A DNA stretch of 64,000 nt from Corallococcus macrosporus DSM 14697 (GTDB lineage Bacteria > Myxococcota > Myxococcia > Myxococcales > Myxococcaceae): positions 6,730,001 to 6,794,000 of the forward strand of contig NZ_CP022203.1 in NCBI RefSeq assembly GCF_002305895.1, read 5' to 3'. The notes under the pieces were generated by a model. It saw only the letters and a program-made list of their open reading frames with translations. It made no database searches and had not been told where the DNA came from. A program made the position numbers and the translations under genes. This document shows positions 41,010 to 51,500 of this stretch, one piece after another; position 1 is the first letter of the stretch; the number at the start of each line of letters is the position of its first letter.

Positions 41010-41050
41010 GCCCCGCCGGCCGCCCTGACTAGCGGCCGGAGAAGCGGGGC
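41010..41050. terminator. Hairpin between convergent response regulator and enoyl-CoA hydratase genes
   Basis: CCGGCCGC (41016-41023) and GCGGCCGG (41032-41039) pair perfectly across an 8-base loop, with outer GCCCCGC and GCGGGGC able to extend the stem. It spans the short gap and the last codons of the hydratase gene. It is a plausible two-way terminator. Confidence 0.45.
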
Positions 41051-41811
41051 GGGCGTTTTTCGAGGAAGGCCGCCCGCCCCTCCTTCGCGTCCTCGCTCCC
41101 GAAGGCCGCCGCGCGCAAGTCGCGCAGCCGCGCCCGGTCCGCCTCCTCCAGCGGGGCCCGAGCCAGCCGCCCGAAGGACTCCTTCATCCCCGACACCGCC
41201 AGCGGCGCATGGCCGGCCAGGGTGGCGCACAGCGCCAGCGCCCGGGCCTCCGCGTCCACCAGGCAGTCATCCAGCAGCCCCCACTCCAGGGCCTCCCGGG
41301 CGCTCAGCTTCCGCGCCGCGAGGAAGAGCTGCTTGGCGCGCGCCACGCCCACCAGCCGCGCCGCCCGGGCCAGCCCTTCGGGCGAGTAGACGATGCCCAG
41401 GCGCGCGGGGGGCATGAGGAAGACGGCGTTGGGCGTACCGACGCGGAAGTCGCACGAGGCGGCCAAATCAAAGCCCGCGCCCACCGCCGCGCCCTCCACC
41501 AGCGCCACGCTGGGCGCGGGGTGGGACTCCAGCTTCAGCAGGCACTCCACCAGCAAGTCGTCCGGCAGGCGCCCGTCCGCGCCCGGGGGCCCCAGGTGCG
41601 TCAAGTCGTAGCCGGAGCAGAAGGCCCCGCCCGCGCCGCGCACCAGCAAGGCGCGCACCTGCGGGGCGGGCGCCAGCGCCGCGTCCAGCCGCGCCAGCAG
41701 CCCGTCATCGAGCGCGTTGCGGCGGGCCGGGTTGGACAGCGTCAGCACCCGGACCCCATCGTCGCGGTCCTCGACGTTCAGCGATGCCCCAGCCGAGGCG
41801 ACGGGCTCCAC
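41029..41811 (-). CDS. Enoyl-CoA hydratase/isomerase family protein
   Basis: The 260-residue protein has the crotonase fold: LSNPARRNALDDGLLARL, oxyanion-hole region GAFCSGYDL, and VEGAAVGAGFDLAASCDFRV with GIVYSPEGLARAARLVG and LSAREALEWGLLDD. In canonical hydratases the second acidic residue aligns with PPARLG-type sequence; here MPPARLGIVYSPEG keeps one Glu. It probably acts in fatty-acid or branched-chain amino-acid degradation. It lies four bases after the biotinyl-domain gene, linking it to the carboxylase genes; a methylglutaconyl-CoA hydratase role would fit but is not shown. Confidence 0.8.
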   Translation of the reverse strand: MEPVASAGASLNVEDRDDGVRVLTLSNPARRNALDDGLLARLDAALAPAPQVRALLVRGAGGAFCSGYDLTHLGPPGADGRLPDDLLVECLLKLESHPAPSVALVEGAAVGAGFDLAASCDFRVGTPNAVFLMPPARLGIVYSPEGLARAARLVGVARAKQLFLAARKLSAREALEWGLLDDCLVDAEARALALCATLAGHAPLAVSGMKESFGRLARAPLEEADRARLRDLRAAAFGSEDAKEGRAAFLEKRPPRFSGR

Positions 41812-41815
41812 GGTG

Positions 41816-42028
41816 CTAGCCGAGCACCACGAGGACGTCGCCCTCGTTGACCGACTGGGCCTCCTTCACACGGATTTCCTTCACCGTGCCGCCCTCCTCT
41901 GCTTCCACCGGCATCTCCATCTTCATGGACTCGAGGATGACGAGCGTGTCGCCCGCGTTGATCTGCTGGCCCACCTGAACCTCAATCTTCCACACCGTGC
42001 CGGTGATGTGCGCCGCTACGTCCGCCAT
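41816..42028 (-). CDS. Stand-alone biotinyl (BCCP) domain protein
   Basis: The 70-residue protein is a minimal biotin-carrier domain. The biotinylation motif ESMKMEM is centred on the acceptor lysine, with the preceding GTVWKIEVQVGQQINAGD and following GTVKEIRVKEAQSVNEGD forming the two symmetric halves of the barrel. It carries carboxybiotin from the biotin carboxylase encoded 44 bases upstream to a carboxyltransferase that is not in this window. Confidence 0.9.
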   Translation of the reverse strand: MADVAAHITGTVWKIEVQVGQQINAGDTLVILESMKMEMPVEAEEGGTVKEIRVKEAQSVNEGDVLVVLG

Positions 42029-42072
42029 GAATCCGTCCTCCTCAGGGGTGGGTGGGGCTGGAGCGGGCCCCG

Positions 42073-43425
42073 CTACGCCGGCTTGGCGTGGTGCTCCAGG
42101 AAGTGCGTGTCCAGCTCGCCGGCCTGGAAGGCCGCATCCTGCACGATGCGCAGGTGGAGCGGGATGTTCGTCTTGATGCCTTCGATGCGGAAGGACTGGA
42201 GCGCCGCCACGGAGCGCTCAATCGCCTGGGCCCGCGTCTCACCGGTGATGATGAGCTTGGCGATCATCGGGTCGTAGTTGGGCGTGACGGTGTTGCCCTC
42301 GCCGTAGCCCGCGTCCAGCCGGACGCCCTCGCCCGTGGGCGGCTGGAACACCTTCAGCGGCCCGGGGGACGGGAAGAACTTCACCGGGTCCTCGGCGTAG
42401 ATGCGGAACTCCAGCGCCGCGCCCCGCCGCTTCACGTCCTCCTGCTTCACCGTGAGGCGCTCGCCCGCGGCGATGCGGAGCTGCCAGCCGATGAGGTCCA
42501 GCCCCGTGGTGAGCTCCGTCACCGGGTGCTCCACCTGGAGGCGGGCGTTCATCTCGATGAAGTAGACCTCGCCGTCCGAGTACAGGAACTCCACCGTGCC
42601 GGCGTTGGCGTAGCCGAAGGCCTTGGCCGCGGCGATGGCGGCGCTGAACAGCTTCTGCGCCAGCTCCGCGTTGCGGCCCTCCGCGAACAGCATGGAGGGC
42701 GCCTCCTCCACCACCTTCTGGTGCCGGCGCTGGATGGAGCACTCGCGCTCCAGGCCGTGGATGAGGTGGCCGTGGTGGTCGCCCAGAATCTGGACCTCGA
42801 TGTGACGCGGCGCCGGGAAGTAGCGCTCCACGTACACGCCTTCCTTGCCGAAGGCCGCCTTCGCCCGGTCCGTGCACTGGCGGTAGGCCTTCTCCAGCTC
42901 GGCGGGGTTGTTCGCCACCGCCATGCCAATGCCGCCGCCGCCGCTGGCCGCCTTGATGAGCACCGGGAAGCCGATGCGCTCGGCCGCCGCCTGCGCGCTG
43001 GCCACGTCGGGCACCACGCCGTCACTGCCGGGCACCACGGGGACGCCCGCGGCGGCCACCAGCTTGCGCGCCTGGCTCTTGTCCTTCATCCGCGCCATGG
43101 CCTCGGGCGGCGGCCCCACGAAGATGAGCCTCGCGTCCTTGCAGGCCTGGGCGAACTCGCCGTTCTCCGACAGGAAGCCGTAGCCGGGGTGCACCGCCTG
43201 CGCCCCCGTCTGCTTCGCGGCCTCCAGGATGGCGGCGGTGTTGAGGTAGCTGTCCTTGGCCGGCGCGGGGCCGATGCGGACCGCCTCGTCGGCCTCCTTC
43301 ACGAAGGGCAGCTCGGCGTCCGCGTCCGAATACACGGCGACCGTCTTCAGCCCCATCCCCCGGGCCACCACGCCGATGCGGCGGGCAATCTCTCCCCGGT
43401 TGGCAATGAGCAGCTTCTGGAACAT
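42073..43425 (-). CDS. accC: Biotin carboxylase subunit (acetyl/acyl-CoA carboxylase)
   Basis: The 450-residue protein is a biotin carboxylase, the ATP-grasp enzyme that carboxylates biotin using bicarbonate. It begins FQKLLIANRGEIARRI; later motifs are IKAASGGGGIGMAV, ECSIQRRHQKV and FIEMNARLQVEHPVTE. The length equals that of E. coli AccC. The ATG at 43425 was chosen over one upstream because family homology starts there. Together with the biotinyl-domain protein and the enoyl-CoA hydratase it forms an operon, probably for an acyl-CoA carboxylase. An AccA/AccD or PccB-type carboxyltransferase must lie elsewhere. Confidence 0.88.
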   Translation of the reverse strand: MFQKLLIANRGEIARRIGVVARGMGLKTVAVYSDADAELPFVKEADEAVRIGPAPAKDSYLNTAAILEAAKQTGAQAVHPGYGFLSENGEFAQACKDARLIFVGPPPEAMARMKDKSQARKLVAAAGVPVVPGSDGVVPDVASAQAAAERIGFPVLIKAASGGGGIGMAVANNPAELEKAYRQCTDRAKAAFGKEGVYVERYFPAPRHIEVQILGDHHGHLIHGLERECSIQRRHQKVVEEAPSMLFAEGRNAELAQKLFSAAIAAAKAFGYANAGTVEFLYSDGEVYFIEMNARLQVEHPVTELTTGLDLIGWQLRIAAGERLTVKQEDVKRRGAALEFRIYAEDPVKFFPSPGPLKVFQPPTGEGVRLDAGYGEGNTVTPNYDPMIAKLIITGETRAQAIERSVAALQSFRIEGIKTNIPLHLRIVQDAAFQAGELDTHFLEHHAKPA

Positions 43426-43571
43426 GGCGAAACCCCTGGGGTGCGGGTGCGAAAGGGCGGCGAACCTAACCCTCGCTCCCTCCCAAGACAAGGGTGCGGA
43501 CAGACGTGCAACAGGTCCCTACAGTCCAGTAAATTTGCGGGTCTACGAGACGCTGACGTACCTTGCTGCCC

Positions 43572-43952
43572 GTGACGCCCCCCTCTTCCTCAAGCCCTGG
43601 TGGCGTGGTCAATCTGCACCACGCGCGGCGCGCCAAGCGCCTGGACCTCTACCGTGGCCGGCACGCGGACCGCGTGCGCTTCGTGCGCACCACGTTGGAG
43701 ACGCTGACGCAGAGCGGCACCCTCTTCACCGAGGAGGGCACGCGCCGCGGCCTCTCCCTGCTGAAGGCGCTCCAGCTCCTGCAGCGGGCCCACGCGCGCC
43801 TGGAGGAAGTGTCCGGTGACGGCGTGCTGCCCGCGGCCCGGCTCCCGGAGCGCGTGGACGCGCTCTATACGGAAGTCGACGGCCTCTTCGTTCGCGCGGA
43901 CACGCTGTCCGGCCGCGACGAAGCCCGCGTGGCCCAGCTTCCCGCCCGCTGA
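43572..43952 (+). CDS. Small basic hypothetical protein
   Basis: The 126-residue product is basic (RRAKRLDLYRGRHADRVR) and helical, with no signal peptide or membrane segment. I do not recognise a family. Two candidate starts exist, TTG at 43563 and GTG at 43572. It is convergent with ftsZ (22 bases between the stops) and divergent from accC. The codon pattern looks genuine, but the role is unknown. Confidence 0.55.
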   Translation: MTPPSSSSPGGVVNLHHARRAKRLDLYRGRHADRVRFVRTTLETLTQSGTLFTEEGTRRGLSLLKALQLLQRAHARLEEVSGDGVLPAARLPERVDALYTEVDGLFVRADTLSGRDEARVAQLPAR

Positions 43953-43974
43953 AGCCCCGCTGCTCCCCCGCCCC

Positions 43975-45192
43975 TTACGGCAGCTCCGTCTGGCCCTGCC
44001 GGCGCAGGAAGGTGGGGATGTCGAACTGGTCCTCGTCCAGCGGCAGCGGCGCGTCCTTCACCACCGCGGTGCGGGCGCTCACGGACTTGCTGCTCTCCAC
44101 GGTGAGGGGCCGCGAGCCGTTGCCCTTCGCGGGCACCAGGCTGGCCACCTCCTCGCGCGCGTTGGCGAGCACGGACGGGGCCGGGCGGGACAGCGGCACC
44201 TGCACCGCCGGCACCACCGTGCGGACCTTGGGCGCGTCGCGGTGCACGAAGCCCGTGGCGATGATGGTGATCTTCACCTCGTCCGAGATGTTCTCGTCGA
44301 TGAGCGAACCGAAGATGATCTCCGCCTCGCTGTCGGCGGCGTCGTGCACCAACGTCAGGGCCTCGTTGACCTCCTGCAGGGTCATGTCGCGGCCACCGGT
44401 GATGTTGATGAGCAGGCCCGTGGCGCCGTCGATGGAGACGTCCTCCAGCAGCGGGCTGGCGATGGCCTGCTGCATGGCAATCAGGGCGCGCTTGTCGCCG
44501 GACGAGTTGCCCGTGCCCATGAGCGCGATGCCCTTGTCGCTCATGATGGTCTTCACGTCCGCGAAGTCCACGTTGATGTAGCCGTGGTACTGGATGAGGT
44601 CGCTGATGCCCTGCACGGCGTTCAGCAGGACCTCGTCCGCGCGCTTGAAGGTCTCCAGCAGCGGCATCGGCTCGTTGGAGAGCGACAGCAGGCGCTGGTT
44701 CGGGATGGTGATGAGCGTGTCCACCGCGGCCTTGAGCTCCACGATGCCCTGCTCGGCCTGCTTGCGGCGCTTGTTGCCCTCGAACAGGAAGGGCTTGGTG
44801 ACGACGCCCACCGTGAGGCAACCCAGGCTCTTGGCGATGTCCGCGATGATGGGCGCGGCGCCCGTGCCGGTGCCGCCGCCCATGCCGGCGGTGACGAACA
44901 CCATGTCGGCGCCCTCGAGCACCGCGGCAATCTGATCCCTCGACTCCAGGGCGGCCTCGCGGCCCATCTCCGGGTTGGCGCCCGCGCCCAGGCCCTTCGT
45001 CAGCGTCTGGCCGAGCTGAAGCCGGGTGGGCGCCTTGCTCGCGGCGAGCGCCTGGACATCGGTGTTGGCGGCGATGAAGTCCACCCGGTCCAGCTTGGAC
45101 AGAATCATCGTATTGACGGCGTTGCAGCCGGCCCCACCCGCCCCGACGACCCGAATCTTGGCGGCCTGCTTGTTCTGATCGAACTGGTCCAT
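43975..45192 (-). CDS. ftsZ: Cell division protein FtsZ
   Basis: The 405-residue protein is the bacterial tubulin homologue that forms the division ring. The GTP-binding motifs are clear: [24 protein letters not shown], the tubulin signature [12 protein letters not shown], the T7 synergy-loop region [15 protein letters not shown] and the later [23 protein letters not shown] disordered linker leads to the conserved C-terminal peptide [13 protein letters not shown], which binds FtsA. The ATG with AGAGGA upstream was chosen. Unlike the usual ftsA-ftsZ adjacency, an 8-kb surface-protein gene and a terminator separate the two here, so ftsZ must have its own promoter in 45193-45435. Confidence 0.97.
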   Translation of the reverse strand: MDQFDQNKQAAKIRVVGAGGAGCNAVNTMILSKLDRVDFIAANTDVQALAASKAPTRLQLGQTLTKGLGAGANPEMGREAALESRDQIAAVLEGADMVFVTAGMGGGTGTGAAPIIADIAKSLGCLTVGVVTKPFLFEGNKRRKQAEQGIVELKAAVDTLITIPNQRLLSLSNEPMPLLETFKRADEVLLNAVQGISDLIQYHGYINVDFADVKTIMSDKGIALMGTGNSSGDKRALIAMQQAIASPLLEDVSIDGATGLLINITGGRDMTLQEVNEALTLVHDAADSEAEIIFGSLIDENISDEVKITIIATGFVHRDAPKVRTVVPAVQVPLSRPAPSVLANAREEVASLVPAKGNGSRPLTVESSKSVSARTAVVKDAPLPLDEDQFDIPTFLRRQGQTELP

Positions 45193-45282
45193 GGTGGTCC
45201 TCTCGCCCGGAGTTGCGCGATGCAGCGCGCGTGCTCCCAACCTCCTCAATCATCAGCAAGTCCCGCGCTTTGGCAAGTATTC

Positions 45283-45300
45283 CGCTACGAGCATGTAGCG
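45283..45300. promoter_or_regulatory. Inverted repeat in the ftsZ upstream region
   Basis: CGCTAC and GTAGCG are perfect reverse complements separated by six bases. The position, about 90-108 bases upstream of the ftsZ start, suits a regulator site controlling division-protein levels or an mRNA leader structure. The element is modest in length. Confidence 0.35.
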
Positions 45301-45435
45301 GGATGCTGCGCGTCCGAGTCCTGACGCGCACTTACGCCAACGCGGGGACGTGCAGGCGTGCGGCGCGGTGGGTGAACTTCGCCCCTTGACTCGCGAAACG
45401 CGGCACTGCGTAGCGGGTCGGAACCAGCATGCCCG

Positions 45436-45480
45436 AAAAAGCGAGGGGTGGCCCCGAAATCTCTTTCGGAGCCACCCTTT
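45436..45480 (-). terminator. Strong intrinsic terminator downstream of the giant surface-protein gene
   Basis: On the minus strand, AGGGTGGCTCCGAAA pairs with TTTCGGGGCCACCCCT (one mismatch) around a GAGA loop, then CGCTTTTT follows. This is a long, stable rho-independent terminator. It lies between the giant gene and ftsZ, showing that ftsZ is not expressed mainly by readthrough. Confidence 0.9.
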
Positions 45481-45525
45481 CTCAAACCACCCGGTGTGTT
45501 TCACCGGCTATCCAGCGCCTGAGCG

Positions 45526-48500
45526 TCAGCGCGCCGGGCGCTCCACTTCCACCTTCCCCACGCGGAGGATGGAGAAGCCCACGCGGCGGTTGTTCTCGCG
45601 GCCCTTCGCCGTCTTGTTGGTGTCCACCGGCTTCGTCTCGCCGTAGCCCACCGCCTCCATGCGGCCCTCGGCGATGCCCGCCTTCACCAGGAAGTCGCGC
45701 ACGTTGTTGGCGCGGCGCTGCGACAGGTCCAGGTTCTTCGCGTCGTTGCCCTGGCTGTCCGTGTGGCCCTCGATGCGGACCAACTCCACCTGCGGGTTGG
45801 CGCGCAGCACCGCGGCCACCTGCTTCAGCAGCGGGAACGAGCGGGCCAGGATGACGTCCTTCCCGGTGGCGAAGTAGACCTTCTCCAGGATGACGATGCG
45901 CTCGCCGTCCACGAGCACCTTCACCGTGCCCTTGTCGGGGCAGCCGTCCTCGTCCTTGACGCCGTTGATGGTCTCCGGCTCGTTCGGGCACGTGTCCTCG
46001 GCATCGGGGATGCCGTCCCGGTCATTGTCCGGGTCGGGGCAGCCGTCCTCGTCCTGGAAGCCGTCCTTGTCCTCCGGCGCGTCGGGGCAGCGATCCTCCG
46101 GGTCCATGAGGCCGTCGCCGTCCGTGTCCACCGGCGGCGGGGGCGGCGCCACGTCCGGGCAGCCATCCGTGTCCTCGAAGCCGTTGACCGTCTCCGGCTC
46201 GTTCAGGCACGCGTCCGCCGTGTCGGGGATGCCGTCCGCGTCGTTGTCCGGGTCGGGGCAGCCGTCCGTGTCCTGGAAGCCGTCCTTGTCCTCGGGCTCC
46301 GTCGGGCACGCGTCGTCGATGTCCACGAGGCCGTCGCCGTCCGTGTCCACCGGCGCCGCCGGCTTCTGCTCGCGCGACGGCTCCGGGCTGTAGCTGAAGC
46401 CCGCGAGCAGCCGGAAGCCCGGCGTGCCGTAGCCACGGGTGAGCCCCGGCCCACCGCCCACGTGCGCGGAGAAGCCGCCCAGCGCGCGGTACTTCAGCGC
46501 CGCCAGCAGCTCCAGCGGGCGCTCCTCGGTGTCCTGCTGCTCCAGGTTGACCGCGCCCACCACCGTGGCCGCGAGCGCCAGCGGCACCTCGCGCACGGTG
46601 AAGGGCAGCTCCGCGCCCACGCCGTAGGACACGGCGTTGCCCACGTTCAGGTTCCGAAGCTGCTGCTGCTTCCGGAAGTCCACACCCACGTTGGCGGCCA
46701 GGCGGAACCGCTCGCCGTACTCGGCCACCAGGCGCGGCTGCACGCCCACGCCCGAGCTCCCCAGGAAGTCGGAGCCACCGCCCGTGGGCAGCACCACCGG
46801 CACCGTCAGCGCCAGACCGAAGGCGCCCTCCTCCAGGAGGCGGGCCTTGGGCACCAGGCGCAGGTCACCGATGCCCCCCGAGCCCACGCCCTGGTTGAAG
46901 GACGGGTCCACCATGGGCGCTGCCTGGGAGCGCTGAATCGTCACCGGCAGCAACACCCCGAGCTCGAAGCGGTCGAAGAGGCCCACCGAGCCCATCAGGT
47001 CAATGCCCACCTGGCTGCGGACCAGCGCCGTGATGTAGCGGTCCGTCCGCGGGTCCAGGAAGTTGAGCGGCTTGTCCCCGTAGTTGACGGACACGCCCAC
47101 GTTCCAACCCAGGTGGGAATGCACCTGGGCGCTCTGGACGCCCAGGATGTCCTTGGAGCTGGGGCCCGGCTTGTACTGCTGCACGTCGATGGACTGCGAC
47201 GCGGACAGCGTGGGCACCTGCGCCACCGCCGGCCGCGCCACCAGGGCGAACGTCAGCGCAAACAACGCGGCGGCGGCCACCCGTGCCCCACCGCCCTGCC
47301 CCGCCGAGCGGCGGAAGCGGCCCAGCAGCGGCAGCCCGAGCAGCAGCAGCGCCAGCGGAGCGAAGGTGCCCGCGCCGCTCGTGCTGCACCCACGGCCGGA
47401 GATGACGAAGTCGTCATTGCCGTCCAGCGGGTTGGTGCCCCCGGTGACTTCCTCGCCGTCATTCACGCCGCCATTGTCCGTGTCGGCGTCGTTCGGGTCC
47501 GTCTCACCGTTGTCGAAGGAGCCGTTGTGGTTGGCGTCCTCCGCGCCGTCACGCAGGCCGTCGCCGTCCGTGTCCGGGTCGAGCGGGTGGGTGGGGTTGG
47601 AGCCGCGCACCTCCACGCCGTCCGGCAGGCCGTCGTCATCCGTGTCCGGGTTGTTCGGGTCCGTCTCCGTGTCGTCGACGCGGCCGTCGTGGTTGGCGTC
47701 CTCTTCGCCGTCGCTCAGACCGTCACCGTCCGTGTCCGGGTTCCTCGGGTCGGTGGTGGTGCTCGGGTCCTCGTCCGGGCGGAAGTTGGGCGAGCCGCGG
47801 TCCGTGTCCGCCGGGGCGCTCTCCAGCGTCACGCCCATCTCCGTGCCGTCCAGGATGCCGTCGTTGTCGCTGTCCGGGTCCAGCGCGTCGATGAGGCCGT
47901 CACCATCCGTGTCGATGAGGCCGTCGATGCCGTCCGGCACGCCGTCGTCGTCGCTGTCCGCGTCGTTGGGGTCCAGGCCCTGCGCGGTTTCCGTCGCATC
48001 GTCGATGCCGTCGCCGTCCGAGTCGACGTCATCGGCGGCCACCAGCGGATCCGTCTCGCCCGGGTCCACCCGGCCGTTGCGGTTGGCGTCCTCGATGCCG
48101 TCACGCACGCTGCCGCCGTCCGTGTCCGGGTTGAGCGGGTCCGTCACCGTCGTCGGGTCGGCGTCCGCCACGAAGACCGTCATGTCCGTACCAGTGCCCT
48201 GGGGCTCGGTGAGGCCACGCTCCAGGCCGTCCGGCAGGCCGTCGCCGTCCGTGTCGGCGTTGTTCGGGTCCGTCTCATCCGCGTCGACGATGCCGTCGTG
48301 GTTGGCGTCCTCGTTGCCGTCCAGGAGGCCGTCGTCGTCCGAGTCGTCATCGAGCGGATCCGTCCCCCCGACGTTCACCTCGAGGCCGTCCGGCAGGCCG
48401 TCGCCGTCCGTGTCGGGGTTGTTCGGGTCCGTGCCCAGCGCAATCTCCTCGGCGTCCGACAGGCCGTCGTCGTCCGAGTCGACCGCCACCGACCAGGCGT

Positions 48501-51500
48501 AGGTGGCCGGCGTGTCATCCACGTTGCCCGCCGCATCCACCGCGCGGACGCTCAGCGAGTGGTCCCCCTCCGCCAGGCCCGTGAACGTCACTGGGTCCGT
48601 GCACGCCACGTAGGCCGCGCCATCCAGGCTGCACTCGTACGTCACCGGGGACTCGTCCGAGTCGAAGTCGAACGTCGCGGTGCCCGGCGCGTCCGACAGC
48701 GGCGGGCCGGAGATGATGAGCGTGTCCGGCGCCGTCGTATCCACCGTCCAGGTGTAGCTGGCCGGCGTCGGGTCCACGTTGCCGTCTTCGTCCACCGCGC
48801 GCACCGCCAGGGTGTGCTCGCCGTCGTCCAGGCCCGTGAACGTCACTGGGTCCGTGCACGCCACGTAGGCCGCGCCGTCCAGGCTGCACTCGTACGTCAC
48901 CGGGGACTCGTCCGAGTCGAAGTCGAACGTCGCCGAGTCGCTGTTGGACAGCGCGGGCGGCGTCGAGACGAAGCTCGTCTCCGGCGGCTGCGCGTCCACG
49001 ATGAACGTGTGCGTCACCGGGGTGCTGGTGTTGCCCGCCTCGTCCGTCGCCGTGACGATCACCGTGTGGGGGCCGTCCGCCAGCGTGTCGCTCACGGGGA
49101 GCGACCAGTTGCCGGCACCGTCGGCCTCCACCGTGCCCACCGTGACGCCATCCACCACCACCGTCACCGTGCTGCCCGGCTCCGACGTCCCGGAGTACGT
49201 CACCACCGGCACGTTGAGCACCGCGTTGTTCGCGGGCGTGGTGATGACCACCACCGGCGGCGTCGCATCCACCGTCCAGGTGTGCTCTGCGGGCGTCGCG
49301 TCGACGTTGCCCGCCGCGTCCACCGCGCGCACCAGGAGCGTGTGGTCGCCGTCCGGCAGCGGGCCGAACTGCGCCTGGGCCGGGCACGCCGTGAAGGGCG
49401 CGCCGTTCAGCGAGCACTCGTACGTCACCGGCGACTCGTTGGATGAGAAGACGAAGTCGGCGGTGGCCACGGTCGTCTGCGCCGGCGGGCCGCTGTCAAT
49501 GGCGGTATCCGGCGCCGTCGTATCCACCGTGAAGGTGGAGCTCGTCGGAGCGCTGGTGTTGCCCGCCTCATCCGTGGCCGTGACGGTCACCGTGTACGGG
49601 CCATCCGGCAGCGTCACCGGCGGCGTGAAGGTCCAGTCGCCGCTGGCATCGACCGGGATGGGGCCGTAGGACGTCCCATCGAGCACCAGCGTGACGGACT
49701 CGGCGCCGTCCGCGGTGCCGGTGATCGTGACGACCCCGTCATCCAGCACCGCGCCGTCCGCGGGCGTGGTGATGAGCGGCGCCACCGGCGGCGTCAGGTC
49801 CACCGTCCAGGTGTGCTCGGCGGGCGTAGGGTCCACGTTGCCCGCCGCGTCCACCGCGCGGACGAAGAGCATGTGGTCGCCTTCCGCGAAGCCCTCGAAC
49901 GTCACCGTCTCCGCGCACGGCACGTAGTCCACGCCGTCCAGGCTGCACTCGTAGGTGGAGCCCGGCTCGGAGGCCGCGAACTCGAACGAGGCCGACGTCG
50001 ACGAGGTCGGCGTCGGCGGGCCGCTCACGACGAGCGTGTCGGGCGCCACCGTGTCCACCGTCCACGCGTACTGCGCGGGCGTCGGGTCCACGTTGCCCGC
50101 CGTGTCCACCGCGCGCACCAGGAGCAGGTGGTCCCCATCCGACAGGCCCGTGAACGTCGCAGGGTCCGTGCAGGCCACGTAGAGGCCGCCATCCAGGCTG
50201 CACTCGTAGGCCACGCCGCCATCCGAGCTCAGGTCGAAGGCGGCGGTGGTGTCTCGCGTCAGCAGCGCCGGACCGGACTCGATGAACGTGTCAGGCGCCG
50301 TCAGGTCGACGATGAAGGTGCTCGTCACCGGCCCCGCGGAGTTGCCCGCCGGGTCGACGCTGGTGATGCTCACCGTGTGCGGGCCCTCGTCGAGCGGCTC
50401 CGGCACATCGAAGGTCCAGTTGCCGTCCTCATCGACAGCGATGGGGCCATGCGTGGCGCCGCCCACTTCCAGGTAGATGCTGCTGCCCGGCTCGCCGGTG
50501 CCCGTCAGCGTCGGCGTCGTGGTGGCGACCTCCTCCTGGTCCGCGGGCGAGTCGATGGTCGGCAGCGTCGGGGGCGTGAGGTCCACCGTCCAGGCGTACG
50601 TCGCGGGCGTCGGGTCCACGTTGCCCACCGCGTCCACGGCGCGCACCGCCAGCGTCTGCTCGCCCTCGGGCAGCGCCGTGAACGGCTGCGGATCCGTGCA
50701 GGCCGTGAAGGGCGCACCGTTCAGCGAGCACTCGTACGTCACCGGGCTCTCGTTCGAGCTGAAGTCGAACGTGGCCGTGGTGGCGTTCGTCACCGCCGGC
50801 GGGCCGCTGACGATGGTGGTCTCCGGCGCGGTGGCATCCACCGTCCACGTGCGAACCGCGGGCGTCGGGTCCACGTTGCCCGCCGCATCCACCGCGTACA
50901 CCGCCAGGGTGTGCTCGCCGTCACCCAGCCCCGTGTACGGCTGCGGGTCCGTGCAGGGCACGAACGGCCCACCGTCCAGCGAGCACTCGTACGTCACCGG
51001 GCTCTCGTCCGAGGCAAAGTCGAAGGTCGCGCCGCGGGACGTCGTCGTTCCCGAAGGACCGCTGACAATCGTCGTGTCCGGCGGCGTCGTGTCCACCGTC
51101 CACGAATACGTCGCGGGCGTCGGGTCCATATTGCCCACCGCATCCACCGCGCGGACGCTCAGCGTGTGGCTGCCCTGGCTCAACGCCGTGAACCCCTGCG
51201 GGTCCGTGCAGGCCACGAACGGCGCACCATCCAGCGAGCACTCGTACGTCACCGGGGACTCGTTCGAGCTGAAGTCGAACGTCGCGGTGGTGGCGTTCGT
51301 CACCGCCGGCGGGCCGCTCACGATGGTGGTGTCCGGGGCGGTGGCATCCACCGTCCACGCGTACGTCGCGGGCGACGGGTCCGCATTGCCCGCCGCGTCC
51401 ACCGCGCGCACCGCCAGCGTGTGGTCGCCGTCCGGCAAGGCGGGGAACGTCTGCGGATCCGTGCAGGCCGTGAAGGGCGCACCGTCCAGCGAGCACTGGT

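Larger units (their letters stand above)
45193..45525. other. 333-bp intergenic region upstream of ftsZ
   Basis: The region contains the terminator of the giant gene at 45436-45480 and, 91-108 bases before the ftsZ start, a perfect 6-bp inverted repeat CGCTAC/GTAGCG (45283-45300, loop 6). The ftsZ promoter must be here, but no convincing -35/-10 pair was identified. Confidence 0.5.

Noticed and set aside
43500-43560. Possible promoter TGCAAC/TAAATT for the small basic gene
   Set aside because: The match to consensus is too weak to list as a feature.
45763-49446. Very long plus-strand open frames opposite the giant gene
   Set aside because: They mirror the repeats of the real gene and consist of His/Arg/Val repeats without any recognisable domain.
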